A model generated the notes under the pieces. The model was not told the origin of the DNA. It was given only the letters and a program-made list of their open reading frames with translations, and did no database searches. 64,000 nucleotides of DNA from NCBI GenBank assembly GCA_019321725.1, contig CM033107.1:17289445-17353444 (forward strand). Direction: 5' to 3'. This DNA is from Paulownia fortunei. Taxonomy: Eukaryota > Streptophyta > Magnoliopsida > Lamiales > Paulowniaceae. Below are positions 36,283 through 48,420 of this stretch, piece after piece; positions within the stretch are counted from its first letter, which is position 1; every line of letters starts with the position of its first letter. The position numbers and the translations under genes were made by a program.

Positions 36283-38505
36283 TGTTAGAGTAGGATGCCC
36301 AACGCCCCAATTAGATTGAATGTATTATACTCTTTTGCTTTTATAAAGACAATTTTATTGGGAATCATATTAATAAAAAGGCATTTTTTTATCTTATGTC
36401 TTGCATTTTTTATTTCTGCACATTAGATAAAGTCCTTTGACCAAATTTAGTTACGGGGCATGGTCGCGCATATGATGGCGATCATGGAACATGCCTCTAA
36501 GGCTTTGATCTTAAATAAGTTCCGAGTCGAGAGCTTTTTGAGATGGGACATCAAATAGCTCAGTAAGACTCGTACATATAATGCATGCTCGTGAGACGAG
36601 AATGTCACATTCCATTGGCATTAGCGTAGAGACGTAAGTGCATGTATGTGGGTGCTTGTTAGGAACAAGTACACCGAATATGGCCCGCAAGAAATTCTTA
36701 GTTGGAGGCTTTACCCGTCGAAATAAGAATTTCTGTGTTGCGATAGTACACGACTAGTCCTCAGACTTAAGGCACGATGGTAGCCTTGTGTGCATCTTGC
36801 AGCATTTTGATATATCTTCTAATTGCTTGACAATCACAAAGGGGGTATGTTGGGTGTTGCACTGGTGTGCATGGAGGTTTGTCAGTGGCCAATATAGAAT
36901 TCGACACTTGTTTTTTTAAATAAGGAAATCTCCCGTGTTTTCATAGTTCGTGATTCAAAGACCTTGGTCAAGGCAGAATGAATTGTGATTCATCAAGAAT
37001 CATTGGAACTTGAAATGAGATCACAATAATTCAATCATTTAGGGTTTCGACTTATAATCCATGCCTTAGATTCAATCAGGAGATTAGCTGTCGAAAGGAT
37101 CGTACGTGCATGGTACTCGCAACTGAAATAAGTTTACTTGCTATTTCACCTATAACTAGTTTGCCATGATTACTTGCTAGGTGTTTTTATGGATAGTGAG
37201 GTTTTTGGAATTAAGGAGTTGATTCCAAGCGGATTAATTAATTAGATTAATTAATTGGAATAATTGTTATTCATAAGTTGCAAATGTTGCAAACCCACTA
37301 CTAGCTTAGTAGTGAACCTAAAAGGTCACACATCTTTATGGAAAGTAAGATTTTTAATTTTAGATTTTATCCAATGGTTAGAAATTAATTAATTAATACT
37401 GATCAATTAATTAATTAATGGTTCTATTTAATTTAATAGTTAAATTAAATTATTCAATTAAGTAATTGAATTATTTAATTGGACCTAATTTGATTAGAAG
37501 TCCAATTGGAGTAAATTAAATTAATCAATTGGATTGATTAAATTGGGATTGAATCAATTGAATTGATTTGGGGATTTTTGAGTCCAAGCCCAAAATAAAT
37601 GTGGATCACTTAAGAAGCCCATTAAAGTATGAAGAGAATAAATTAAATAAATATGATTTATTTAATTAACATATTTATAGATAAATAAATATAGTGACCA
37701 ATTTTATAGGATAAAATAGGCCACTAAAATTTAATTTATGTATAAATATAATTATAGTATATATATATGATATATATCTATCTTGATAATATTTGAAGAG
37801 TTCAAATTAATATCAACAATGTATGTAGACAATTTTGATGATTAATGTAGTCTCAAATTAGTTCACATACAATAGAAGAGTGAAAAGAGAAGAGTTCTTG
37901 GAAGATTTGGAATCCTTCCAAGATAAGGTTTTGAAATAGTTCAAAATAGAAAAACTTTCCAATAGTTGGAAAATGATTAAAATTTTCAACCTTATATATA
38001 TAAAGGATGAAAATTACATAATTCAATTCAAAAATTTGAGCAAAAATATTTTGTTTAAAAGTCTTCTATTTTTACTCTCCAAAAAAAGAAAAGAAAGAAA
38101 AAGAAAATCAGTTTTTTGTTATTCTCTTCATATTATTATTTCAAGAACTTAAAGGATTAATCTTTATTGTTCTTGAAAATATATTCCGGTTCTAAATTAG
38201 TAAACAATTAAAAGGATACTAGCGAATCCTTTTGATTGGTGTTGCTTCTGTATCGTAGACCTGATAGAGAGGAGACACTTGGATCTCTGCGAGTTCTGAT
38301 AGTTCAGGATAAGCAATTGATTGCTTCATTCCCTACAACAACCGGAGTGCACGAAAGGTATAATCCGATTTTATATTTATTTATATATTCACTTGAATAA
38401 GCGCAATCGTTAAAATCGCTTTCGAATCAAAGGGGTTAAATTTATGTTTGATAAAAAATTTAATTTTCCGCTGCGTATACCCCTGCGATTATAGCGAACC
38501 CAACA
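36283..38505 (+). mobile_element. Solo LTR, copy B, with perfect target-site duplication
   Basis: A block of 2223 bp starts TGTTAGAG and ends CGAACCCAACA. It is flanked on both sides by ATATG (36278-36282 and 38506-38510), a perfect 5-bp target-site duplication, and no primer site or coding region follows, so it is a solo LTR left by unequal recombination. It is related along its length to the copies at 391-2330 and 44191-45841 but more diverged from them than they are from each other. A TATA-like CTTATATATATAAAGG lies at about 37991-38006, so transcription could start near 38030 and read rightward into the dynein light-chain gene, whose ATG is 75 bp beyond the LTR. Confidence 0.92.
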
Positions 38506-38580
38506 ATATGTTCATCAATCAATATAGTTCTTGAAGGAGCAGGACTGCTAAGTATTTTGTTGAAGAATTAGAGAGGAAAA

Positions 38581-39150
38581 ATGCTAGAAGGCAAAGCTAA
38601 GATGAAGGAAACAGATATGGGAATGAAGATGCAGATTCATGCTATGGCTTCTGCTTCTCAAGCCCTTGACATTTATGATGTTCTTGACTGCTCTTCCATA
38701 GCAGCCCACATCAAGAAGGTAACATATAATTCAGTTTCTAAATTATTCTGAGCTTATGTTTGGATACTTAGAATTCAATCTTCAAAATCAGAATTCACCT
38801 AAATTTATTCAAACTTTCTTTTTTATTTTTTTGAGTGAAATGATCCAATATATGATGTGATAGTGTCGGATTAACAATCATCAGCCAACAACTTCTACGA
38901 ACCAACTGTCAACCAAGGCTGCAGTCTTGGGACCTCAATTTTGCTAGTGAATGTTTTGCTTGCTGAAATCTGATCATCCATCTTTTTTGTGTCTTAAATT
39001 TCACAGGAATTTGACAGGATATATGGGTCTGGATGGCAATGTGTGGTTGGCTCAAACTTTGGCTGTTTTTTCACCTACTCAAAAGGAACATATATTTATT
39101 TTGCATTAGAGACCCTAAATTTTCTCATATTCAAGGGTGCATCAGGCTAA
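38581..39150 (+). CDS. LC8-type dynein light chain, 2 exons, 93 aa
   Basis: Join 38581-38718 and 39007-39150 (intron 288 bp, GT-AG). Exon 1 encodes MLEGKAKMKETDMGMKMQIH and ends AAHIKK; exon 2 begins EFDRIYGSGWQCVVGSNFG and ends LIFKGASG. The pattern KxTDMxxxMQxxA, ALDIYDVxD, IAxxIKKEFDxxYGxGWQCVVG and TYIYF...FLIFKG is that of the LC8/DYNLL family, a small homodimeric hub protein that binds short linear motifs; in plants, which lack cytoplasmic dynein motors, it acts as a dimerising adaptor. Length matches the family (about 90 aa). Substitutions such as SKGTYIYFALETLN in the partner-binding strand are less usual, so it is a diverged paralogue. A solo LTR ends 75 bp upstream; an 8-codon upstream ORF (38508-38534) begins in the right-hand target duplication. 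No stop or frame change breaks the gene. Confidence 0.93.
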
Positions 39151-41300
39151 CTTTTTATGTAAAGTGGTCCAAATGTTTGTAGAGGAGAATCCTACAGGCA
39201 CTAACCATGGAATGGTTTTATAGGACTGCCTGCCACTCGTTCTTTGACAATGTTAGCATTCATGTAAATTTAAAGTTCATAAAATATTACCATTTCTTCT
39301 TCTATTTCTTTTTTACTTTTTCATGCAAGAAAAGTGAGAATAGTACTACTTTTACATGTTAACTTTTTGGCTACTTTATATTGACTAGTAAGAATATAGA
39401 TAATGTTATATACATCACACAGTTGGATATTACTCAAATAAAATTTTAAATCGATAAAATATATATGACGATATTATCATTTCACTTTATATCATCGTCA
39501 CATTTCCCAATTCATAAATAACCAATACCCAAATGGATGATATAGAAAAACTTATCTCAGTTGCAAAATTGCTGAAGTGAATAAGCAATCTAGCAGGTAA
39601 GACTCTTAGCTACTGTTAGCTTGAAGAATATAACTTGAAGTCCTCAGAACCATTGTGCCTTACAAGGATACTATTCACCTCACAAAGCTTTCTTGGGATT
39701 GGTATTAGATATTTTATGTTCTACGTATTCTATTTTAGATAATTATTTTTTAATTTAGTCAATAAATAATTGTGATTTGATAATTTTTTTATTTGAAATA
39801 ATTATCTTTTTAATATAATTAAAAAATAATTATGATTTAATAATTATTACGTGTCAAATCCTATTGATCAATAAAAAATATTTTTTAATTATTATATACA
39901 TTGATGGACCATGTAATTATAAATAAAATCAATTAGAAGCCGTCCTCTTTCAACCCATTAATCGATAATTTTCTTTCCATCAGAAAAGTATATGTAAGAA
40001 CTTAAGGGGTCAAAAGAGAGAAATACGGTTTTCTCCACAATCTTTTTCGTGTCAAATTCAACAGTAATATAGAGCAATGTATATTTTCTCTTAATTATGA
40101 TATTGTGAAAATCATGAATTTTTAAAAGTTTGGACATTAACTTTTATGCAAAATTAAGTTTTTGATTTGCATAACTAAATAATTTTCTAACATGTGGGAT
40201 CATAACTTATGATTTAGGAACTCATAATTTTTAATTAAAATATTTAATCTTTTATTATTTATGAATCCCTTCGAATTGTATTTTTCGCTGCAATTTACAT
40301 TAATTTATGAACCTTGAAGTTAATTGAGATTTCGATTAATTTTCCGCATGAAAGATATCTGTATGCATGTGTATAATTTTATGATTGCTGGAATAACGTA
40401 AAGCTTCTACCCTTTTAATATTATGCGAGAAAACTATAAAGCTCCTGTTAGGATGAATTATCTTATTAAAATGCATTGACTTTCAAATATGCTTGTTCAT
40501 ATACACATATGTATATAATGAATATCTTGCTTGGTAAACATTTCTCTGGCGTAAGAATGTCCCACTGGAATGATGGTTTCTTATATATGAATATATATAC
40601 ACATATTTGTCTTTCAATTTTGAATCAAAGCCTAGTGATGGTCGTATGCTTACAAATTATGAGAATCTATGCATACTGTCATATGCATATACGCCGCATT
40701 GTTCTTATATATGTTTGAAACACTTCACTCATATATATGTTAATTAATTTGTAATATGTATAACGTGTTATGTTTATGTCAAATAGAATGCTTTAAGGAG
40801 TTGTATGATTAAAGTGTGGATTTGAATTTTATGAATAGATGATATGCTAGCCATTAATGTGGTCGAACCGTAAAGTCTAATGTCTATAAAATTGTATAAT
40901 ATTTATTATTTAATTGACGATTATATTATGAACTAGTCACCAAAGTGGTCAAATTTAAAAGTTCTCATAGATATCAAATTAAATAAAATCCAATTACCCA
41001 TTGTTATGTGATGCTATTACGATATGACATAAAGATATATATAATTTTATGAGTATATTAAAATTTATTAATTATAAAATATTTAAATTAGATCAGTTAT
41101 TTTATAATCATGAGCATGAATGTGGATAATTGATGTACTTGATTAGATATATTTAGTATATCCAAATATAGCAAACATATCTAATTAAAATATATTTAAT
41201 TACCAATTATATGAAATTAAGTTCTAGTATCAACTATGTTTAATGTAGTACATTGTTGGATTATCCAAATGAGAACTTCAATGTATATTTATTGTCTTTA
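39151..41300. other. 3' flank of the light-chain gene and AT-rich intergenic DNA
   Basis: The first 150 bp probably hold the 3' UTR of the dynein light-chain gene. After about 39400 the DNA is AT-rich, with duplicated TAATTATTTTTTAAT-like words at 39730-39890. The 80-codon frame at 40476-40718 has no domain and looks like chance. Confidence 0.5.
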
Positions 41301-41303
41301 TGA

Positions 41304-43230
41304 ATGTTAATGTACGAATCTGCATTATGTACTAAACAAAGTTCTTTCCATAAGACTTGGAAAAGATCTAACAGACTGAATCTTATACTTATGCTGATGA
41401 CAATAACAAAGAACATTAGGTTAACGATTCCCAAAACTGATAGTGCTAAGAAATTTATGAAATCTGTAGAAGATCATTCTCAATATGATTTTGCTGATAA
41501 GTTAGTTGTTGCGACACTAATGAGTACATTAACCACTATGAAGTTTGATGGTTCTCATATAATGTATGAACATGTCACTGAGATGATAAATATAACAACA
41601 ACATTGGGATCCATGGGATTGAAAGTGGGTGATAATTTTCTTATATAGTTTATCATTAACTTCATTCCAAATTTAATACAATACCATAAAAGATAAATGG
41701 AATGCAACTGAATTGCAAAGTATATTTATTCAAGAGAAGGTAAGACTTAAGAAGTAAGGTATTCACTTAATTATTCTCATCGATCAGAGCTAAAAAAAAT
41801 AATTAAAGAAAAATAAAAAAGGCAATAAAGGACCAGTAAAGATTAATGGGTCATCTACCCAAATCCACAAGAAAGAACGAAATAATATTAATGCCTGAAA
41901 CATAAGGCATGGTTTGAAAAGAAAGATAAGCTTAGTGCTTTCTTACGTTACAAATCAAATTTGGCAGAAGTTCTTTATAATACTTAATGAGTTGATTTTG
42001 GTAGCACCACTTATGTCTCAAATACAATATAGGGATTCCTTACAACCCAAATTATAAATCTAAATGAAAATTTTGTGTTTATGGGAATAGACTCAAAGCA
42101 CCAGTTGAAGCCATCAAAACATATTGTTTAATTTTAGATACTAGACATCATTTAAATATTTTTCAAACAATTTATGTTTCTTTTGTTTCTCACAATTTAG
42201 TTTCTTTATCTGAACTTGATACAGTTTGATACTCCTTTAAGTTTGGGAATAGATGTTTTAGTTTGTTTAAACATAATTATTTTGTTGGTTTTTGGTGTTT
42301 TTTGTGATGATTTATACAAATTAAAGCTTGATAATCTTTTTGTTGAGAGTCTCTTGACCTTGCATCATAATGTTGGCACTAAACGTGGTTTAGTGGATGA
42401 AAGTTAATGTTTACATATAACATAAATATTTGAGTTATATATAAAAAAAAAGAATACAAAGATTAGTAAAGAATGAAATCCTTTCTGATTTGGATTTTGC
42501 TGGTCTTATTATTTGTGTGGATTATATTAAGGAAAAATATACAATTAAAAAAGCAGCCACAAGAAGCACACAGCTTCTTGAACTTGAACTTATACACATT
42601 GATATATATAGATCTTTTGGTATTTCATCTTTTGGTGGAAAAAGTACTTTATCACATTTTTTTGATAATTTTTCATGTTATGGTATAATTATTTGTTGCA
42701 TGAGAAATCTCAATCAATAGACGTCTTGAAGGTGTTTATTAAACAGATTGAGACAATTAGACAGAAAGGTAAAAATTATCAAGTCTAATAGAGGTGATGG
42801 GTATTATGCAAAAAAAAAATAATGAAAATTGACAATGCCCAGATCCATTTGCTAAGATTCTTAAAAAGCATGACATATGTGTTCAATACACATGCCAAGT
42901 ACGCCACAACAAAATGGTGTTCTTAGGAGTATGTTAAATAATTCTTCTTTACCCTTATAGTTGTGAATGTATGCTTTGAAAACTGTATATGTATTAAACG
43001 GGGTTCCTAAATAAGGTAGTTCTAAAGACACCTTTTGAATTGTGGATGGGAAGAAAATCCAGTTTAAAGCACATACATATTTGGGATTGCCCAACAAAAA
43101 TAAGAATTTATAATTCATATGAAAAATGTTTAATTTTTATAAGATCGTCTTGATTAATATTCGAAAGGTCTAGTAAAGTATATATATTGGACCTTTTGAG
43201 GCGATTATATACCTTGAGGGACTAATTGGA
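41304..43230 (+). pseudogene. Decayed Ty1/copia gag, pre-integrase and integrase
   Basis: The gag part (41304-41648) contains MTITKNIRLTIPKTDSAKKF, ADKLVVATLMSTLTTMKFDG and HVTEMINITTTLGSMGLKVG, the UBN2-type copia gag. Further on are SLSELDT-like text (about 42200), the pre-integrase stretch LCDDLYKLKLDN and LHHNVGTKRGLVDES (42300-42400), then integrase fragments recognisable as the AATRSTQLLELE and HIDIYRSFG region (42550-42620), the IRS(N/D)RG region near 42780, TPQQNGV near 42900, and the LKTAVY and TPFELWMGRK region (42970-43060). Frame changes and stops are frequent. RT and RNase H are absent, as are LTRs with matching orientation. Confidence 0.88.
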
Positions 43231-43728
43231 TTGATAAATAAAAACTGATTTCAATGTTTTTTGTCTTTTTTTTTTTTGAATTTATTCAATTTATTGTGAA
43301 ATGTAAAAGAGGATAAAGAAACTATATGTTAGTTGTCCTTTAAAGCTATAAGTTCTCTTCTTCCTTATATAATGAGGGAATAAATCAATCAATTAAATTG
43401 TCTTTAAATGTAGGTATTCTTTTTCCTCCAGCAAACAAAGACTAATTCAATCAATCAATTTTCGGAAGTTTCATAAAGTGTGGAACTACCCCTTTATCCA
43501 TATTTCTATTTCGAGAAACAGTATTTCTTATTTTTCATTCATATCTTCATTTCCACATAAATGAATACTATAATTCATAATTCGATCATGCAAGCATCTA
43601 TAGATGATTTTCATCTTGAAAGTCACATAGCATTTATGAAAGATTAGATAGTATCACGTGCACATAAATATGATTTTAGAAGTGAATATAGTGATTATTT
43701 TATATACTCAAAATTTTGAATTATAATT
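43231..43728. other. Gene-free AT-rich sequence
   Basis: No frame, repeat boundary or RNA gene is seen. Confidence 0.4.
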
Positions 43729-43730
43729 AT

Positions 43731-43812
43731 GTGGGTGGCTGGCGCTAGCACGTCGGTTGCCTAACCTGTTTGGCTGGTGTTTCGACACCAGTAAGCTGAC
43801 GCCAGCCCCATT
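43731..43812. repeat. GC-rich nested hairpin with TTCG loop
   Basis: The outer arms GGCTGGCGCTAGC (from about 43736) and GCTGACGCCAGCC (to about 43807) are near-complementary. Inside them CTGGTGT-TTCG-ACACCAG (43774-43791) forms a perfect 7-bp stem with a four-base TTCG loop. The block is an isolated GC-rich island in AT-rich DNA and resembles a very short foldback element. Confidence 0.7.
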
Positions 43813-44176
43813 TATTTTTTTTTATTGTCCAAGAATTCAAGACTTTCACAAAATTTTAATTTTTTGATCTTATCAAGAAATACTGAAAACTTGATAAAAA
43901 AAATTAATTTTCTTAATCAAGAAATCAACTTTTTGATTTTTTATTTCTTGCCACATTTCAAGAATTTCAAAATTTTACAAATCTTGAGTTCTTGAATCAA
44001 GAAATCTAATTTCTTAATTTGTCTTGTTTGTTAATAAGTTTTAACAATTAAAATGATTATTAAAATTAATTCAAAACAAAGAAATAATTTTGATCATATC
44101 AAAATAGACATATAGATATTCATTTTATCGTATAAATTAAATAAACATTTGTGAAGGTATTAAAAACACAAAATTA

Positions 44177-44189
44177 GGCTCTGATATCA
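44177..44189 (-). other. Primer-binding site (initiator tRNA-Met type)
   Basis: On the minus strand TGATATCAGAGCC follows the LTR end CCAACA after one base. It differs at one position from TGGTATCAGAGCC, the usual complement of the initiator methionine tRNA end, so the LTR at 44191-45841 is a 5' LTR. Confidence 0.7.
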
Positions 44190-44190
44190 C

Positions 44191-45841
44191 TGTTGGGTTC
44201 GCGTGACTATAGGATACGAAACGCATAAGAAATTTAAAAAAATTAAAACTACACATCACATTTGAAAATAAGACATCCCAAAATCTATGTAATTGATTGA
44301 ATTATGTATTTTAATACCTTGTGTGAGAATGTTTCACAAGTTTTTCAATTCAAATCCCTTTTCTTGATTGAAAACTGAGTTGCTTTTAGGATCTCAAATT
44401 TTATCTCAAACAGTATCTATACCTTGGATGTCCACTCGTAATTGAATCCTATATTAGTAATTTTTTATTTGATAATTTTATCCTAAAATAATTTTTTGGA
44501 ATAAGATTACACTAATGATTAATGTTTTATGTGTTTAATATAATTTTTAATTCAACAATTGAATAAAAAATTAAATTAGGTAAAAGATTGGTGAACTTTT
44601 GGAGATTGGAGGAAAAAAAAGTAACAAAATTTTGGAGATGAAGAAAGCGTTTTTCTTCAAGAAAGATGTGTTGTTTTTCCAGCATTTTTCTAGCAGAAAA
44701 TCTGCATTAGATGCCCCCGGAAAGACATCCAAGAATGTTATTACAAAGTCTCCCTCAAGTTCCTTCTCCAACCTTCCTTCTTTAACTCCAATTCTATTGG
44801 GAAGTTTCCTTATCTCATAAGATTTTTTCTATTTCCTTATTACTCTTAGGAATCGGATTCTCAATTCAATTTACTAATGGACTTTCTACAAGTCCACACC
44901 TAATGGGTTTAAATTTAATTAATTAATTAGGTCTTAGTTTAATTGATCCAATCAATTAAATTAATTTATTAGATGAATTAATTAGGTTTATCTTTATTAA
45001 TTGATCCAATTTTGAATACCATACAAGTACGGTCATTCTATCATTTAATTTCTTGATTGAACCTAGGGCATAAATGATTAATCAAAGCCCCAATGCTCAA
45101 TAACTATGTATTCATTTTTAGTAGCTTGACTCGATGATAAACAGTTAGAAAACTCATCGTCTAATTTTCATCTAACCTTGATCAATGATTTTAAAGTCAA
45201 GTACAGTAGAACATATATGAGATTCACCTATTCATCTAAATAGGCAACAGGTTATTTGTTGCCCACTCACTAATTTCCATATATGAAGATGTTATACCCA
45301 ACGTAAACTCTTTGTGATTGTTATACAAAAGAAAAATATATCAAAATACAATATGTCATGCATAAGGTTATCATGGTGCTTCAAGTCCAATGACCAATTC
45401 TTACATTATCGTAATGAGAAAATTATCATTCGACAATATAATATTTTCAATTAAGAATTTTCAAAAATAATAGTTCAATGTACTTATTTCCAACAAGCAC
45501 CATCATACACACACTGTGTCTCCACACCAATATCCATATAACACGACATTATCCTTTTGAACCTACATCATATGCGCAAGTTTTAATGGGATTATTAATG
45601 TTCTTTCTCAATGATCATTGACTTGGAATATTTTAATGCAATAACATTGGAGGTGTATTTCACGATTGTCATTATTTGCGTGACCATGCCCGTAACTATA
45701 TATGATCTAAGAATTTTATTTAATTTTTAAGATAAATTTAAGATGAAAATTATCAATTAATAATATTATTATAAATAAAATTATTTTTACAAGAATATAA
45801 GAATGACCAAATCAATTGGCTCGTCGCTCATTACTCTAAAA
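44191..45841 (-). mobile_element. 5' LTR, copy C of the family
   Basis: Read on the minus strand the block runs from TTTTAGAGTAATGAGCGACG (45841; the expected TGTTAGAG has a G-to-T change) to GCGAACCCAACA (44191). It aligns with the LTR at 391-2330 over its whole length, for example GACGAGCCAATTGAT, ACTTGAAGCACCATGATAAC and CATCTTCATATATGGA, and is about 300 bp shorter. The internal domain that should follow is reduced to short noncoding sequence before unrelated DNA. The minus orientation excludes it as the LTR of the plus-strand copia relic at 41304-43230. Frames at 44571-44820 are shadows. Confidence 0.85.
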
Positions 45842-46240
45842 ATAGTATTATGTCATAAATCAATTGTGCCTTGTTTTCTAAATTAATACCACTTCAATTG
45901 TTGTAGCCTAACTCGATTAATTAAATTAAACAAACTAATTTAATTAATATGATTACTTATTTGATTAATTCAAATATGAATTAAATAATCTCTCAAATCA
46001 AAATGCACTTATTCGATTAAGAATGTCAACCACATTCACTAATAATTAATAGTATGATCATAATTCTCGTAATTGAATTGAATTATCACATTACCTTGAT
46101 CAACCAAACTTTTTAATAACCATTTTAGATATATTCTTGTTAATTCCAAAACTCCTATCATTTATAGCTAACATTTAGCAACATACCATAAAACCAACAT
46201 AGATATATACAAAAAGTTAAGTGAACATTTCAAGAATTAT
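45842..46240. other. AT-rich sequence without genes
   Basis: Repeated TTAATTAAAT and GATTAATTC words; nothing coding. Confidence 0.4.
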
Positions 46241-46242
46241 CA

Positions 46243-46244
46243 AG

Positions 46245-46292
<48 letters not shown>
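46243..46292 (+). repeat. (GA)n microsatellite
   Basis: About 24 GA dinucleotides with a single AA interruption near 46261. Confidence 0.95.
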
Positions 46293-46295
<3 letters not shown>

Positions 46296-46633
46296 GAACC
46301 TTGATACAAAATAAAATTATATAAATGAATATATTAGCTTAGACGAGAAACTAGAGAACCGTATTAAAAAACCGAACAAACACACACACACACTCTTTAG
46401 TGTAGTTGTAACGTGTAGCCCCACGCTACCGACATGGTATGCTGTACTGTAATCCCACTATATGCTTCCACATCCCATCAGTAAGGGAAGGGTTTTTGGG
46501 CTAATTTATATACTTCCTTACCCCCTTAATAATTGATTTTCTAAGAGTAGAAATGACAATACACTACAAAATGCTCATTTGCTTCACCTGATGTGATTGT
46601 CTAAGATTAATACATTGATGCCTATATTTTCTA

Positions 46634-48109
46634 GGGTTCGTTTGCTAGGCTGGATGGGATAAAGTAAAACACCTTTGCAATAGAACATGAGGCCTTCTTA
46701 TATATTATTTGATAGATTATTTTAAAGTGTTTGATATTCCTATTATAATGAATAACTTGTTTGGTTGGATAAAATTAAAAAAAAAAAGAATATATTTTAA
46801 AAAATCAAAAATACCTTTATTACAATGATATATGCACTGACTTGTATATGTGCGCGTGTGAATATATTTATATATATTTATAAATATAAAAATATATATG
46901 AATATACAATGATATATATTTATATGAATTAATATTTATATTTATAAATTTATAATAGATACATAAACATATTTTTGTATATTCATTGTTTATTCATATT
47001 ACATATAATTGTAGATATTTTATATTATTATAAATATATATTATATACTGATAGATATATATTATCCATATTATTCATATAAAAATATATCTACATATAT
47101 ATCTTTCATATAAATATATATATATATATCTACATATAATATATTATTAATATTATGTATCTCATCTCATTATGAATATACAATGATATTCAAATATGTA
47201 TATATGCGTGTGAATATATTTATATATATATACACATGGTTTATTCATATTATTTATAGTATTCATATAAATATTTATATAAATATATTTACATATATGA
47301 TTTATATAATACTAATATTTATTTATATTATATGATTATGAATATACAACGATATTGAAATATATGTGTATAGATATATGTATAGAATATTCATTGATCT
47401 ATATATATATATAAATATATTTATAAATATAGACATATATCTGTATAGTTTTTATAAATATTTTCATATTTCTTTATGTTATAAATATTTATATAACTTA
47501 TATAAATGAATATTATGTATGCTAATAAATATATATTATCTATATTGTAAAAAGAAATATATATTTATAATGTAATATTTATATTTATATTGTAAATATT
47601 TTAATACATTGTTAATATTATTGATATTATAAATATAAATATGTATTTATAAATATATGTTATTTATATTATTTGTAATAATAATATATATAAATATATA
47701 TATGTATATTATTTTTATCTTATCAATAATATATATTTTACCATTATTAATATAAATTTATACAAATGTAAATATTTACACTCATATATAAATATCCATA
47801 TTTTTATTTATGAATTTTTGTATATATAATTGTAAAAATTTATGTAAGTTCATGTATAAATATATGAATATGTATAAATATATATATATATATAAGTGCA
47901 AGGGCATTTTTGTCTATCACTAAGTTAATATGGGTTGGACATTTTTCTTGAATTATCGATCCCACCTAGCAGGTGTGATCCACAATTCAAGATGGGCCTT
48001 GATTACATGCCGGGCCAATCCATTTTCAAGAGCCAATAATTTAAAGCAGACATTGAATTACATGGGAATACCCATCTATCCAGGCTAATTTTGCCTAGCA
48101 AACAAGGCC
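46634..48109. mobile_element. Tourist-like (PIF/Harbinger) element filled with AT repeats
   Basis: The left end reads GGGTTCGTTTGCTAGGCTGG; the reverse complement of the right end starts GGCCTTGTTTGCTAGGC, and both then carry a GGAT(G/A)G phrase. The flanking trinucleotides are CTA (left) and TTA (right), a one-mismatch version of the 3-bp TWA target duplication of this superfamily. The interior from 46841 to 47900 is almost entirely A and T, in irregular ATATTTATA words, with a GCGTGTGAATATATTTATAT phrase at 46856 and again at 47208. No transposase is encoded. Confidence 0.6.
46841..47900. repeat. 1.06-kb AT low-complexity tract
   Basis: Irregular tandem ATATTTATAAATATA-type words with a partial ~352-bp periodicity, nested inside the Tourist-like element. 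Confidence 0.85.
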
Positions 48110-48317
48110 TTAGTTTACTGGGATAAGATAATTTAATTTAGTGATTGGATAATTTAATTGAACATGGTAGGTAATTTGACAATTGCATCCTTACAAAATT
48201 TCTTCTTATTTTGGTGTTTTCCAAGTCGCTTCAGTTCATTTCTTTCTTCACTCTCACGGTCCCTCTCCTCCTATCATTTTCTTCACTATAACCAAGAATT
48301 GAATTGGAAGGACAGAA

Positions 48318-48420
48318 ATGAAGCAGCTCCCGCTCTTTCACAAGTTTCTTTTCATCTCTACTTTCCTTAATATTCTCCAGAATTTTGGCCAAAGTACGGG
48401 TACTTGCAAGTGGTTTTTTT
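48318..48420 (+). pseudogene. Possible truncated first exon with signal peptide
   Basis: An ATG at 48318 opens MKQLPLFHKFLFISTFLNIL then QNFGQSTGTC, a basic start plus hydrophobic stretch typical of a secretory signal peptide. CACTATAACC about 40 bp upstream and pyrimidine-rich sequence before it resemble a core promoter and leader. The frame runs into an 18-T tract at 48416 and nothing protein-like follows. It may be the 5' remnant of a gene cut off by insertion, or chance. The family cannot be named. Confidence 0.3.

Noticed and set aside
40476..40718. 80-codon plus-strand frame
   Set aside because: Low-complexity, His/Tyr/Ile-rich translation of AT-rich DNA with no splice or promoter context.
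41304..45841. One full element made of copia gag/integrase plus the LTR at 44191-45841
   Set aside because: The coding relic is plus strand, the LTR and its primer site are minus strand, and RT/RNase H are missing.
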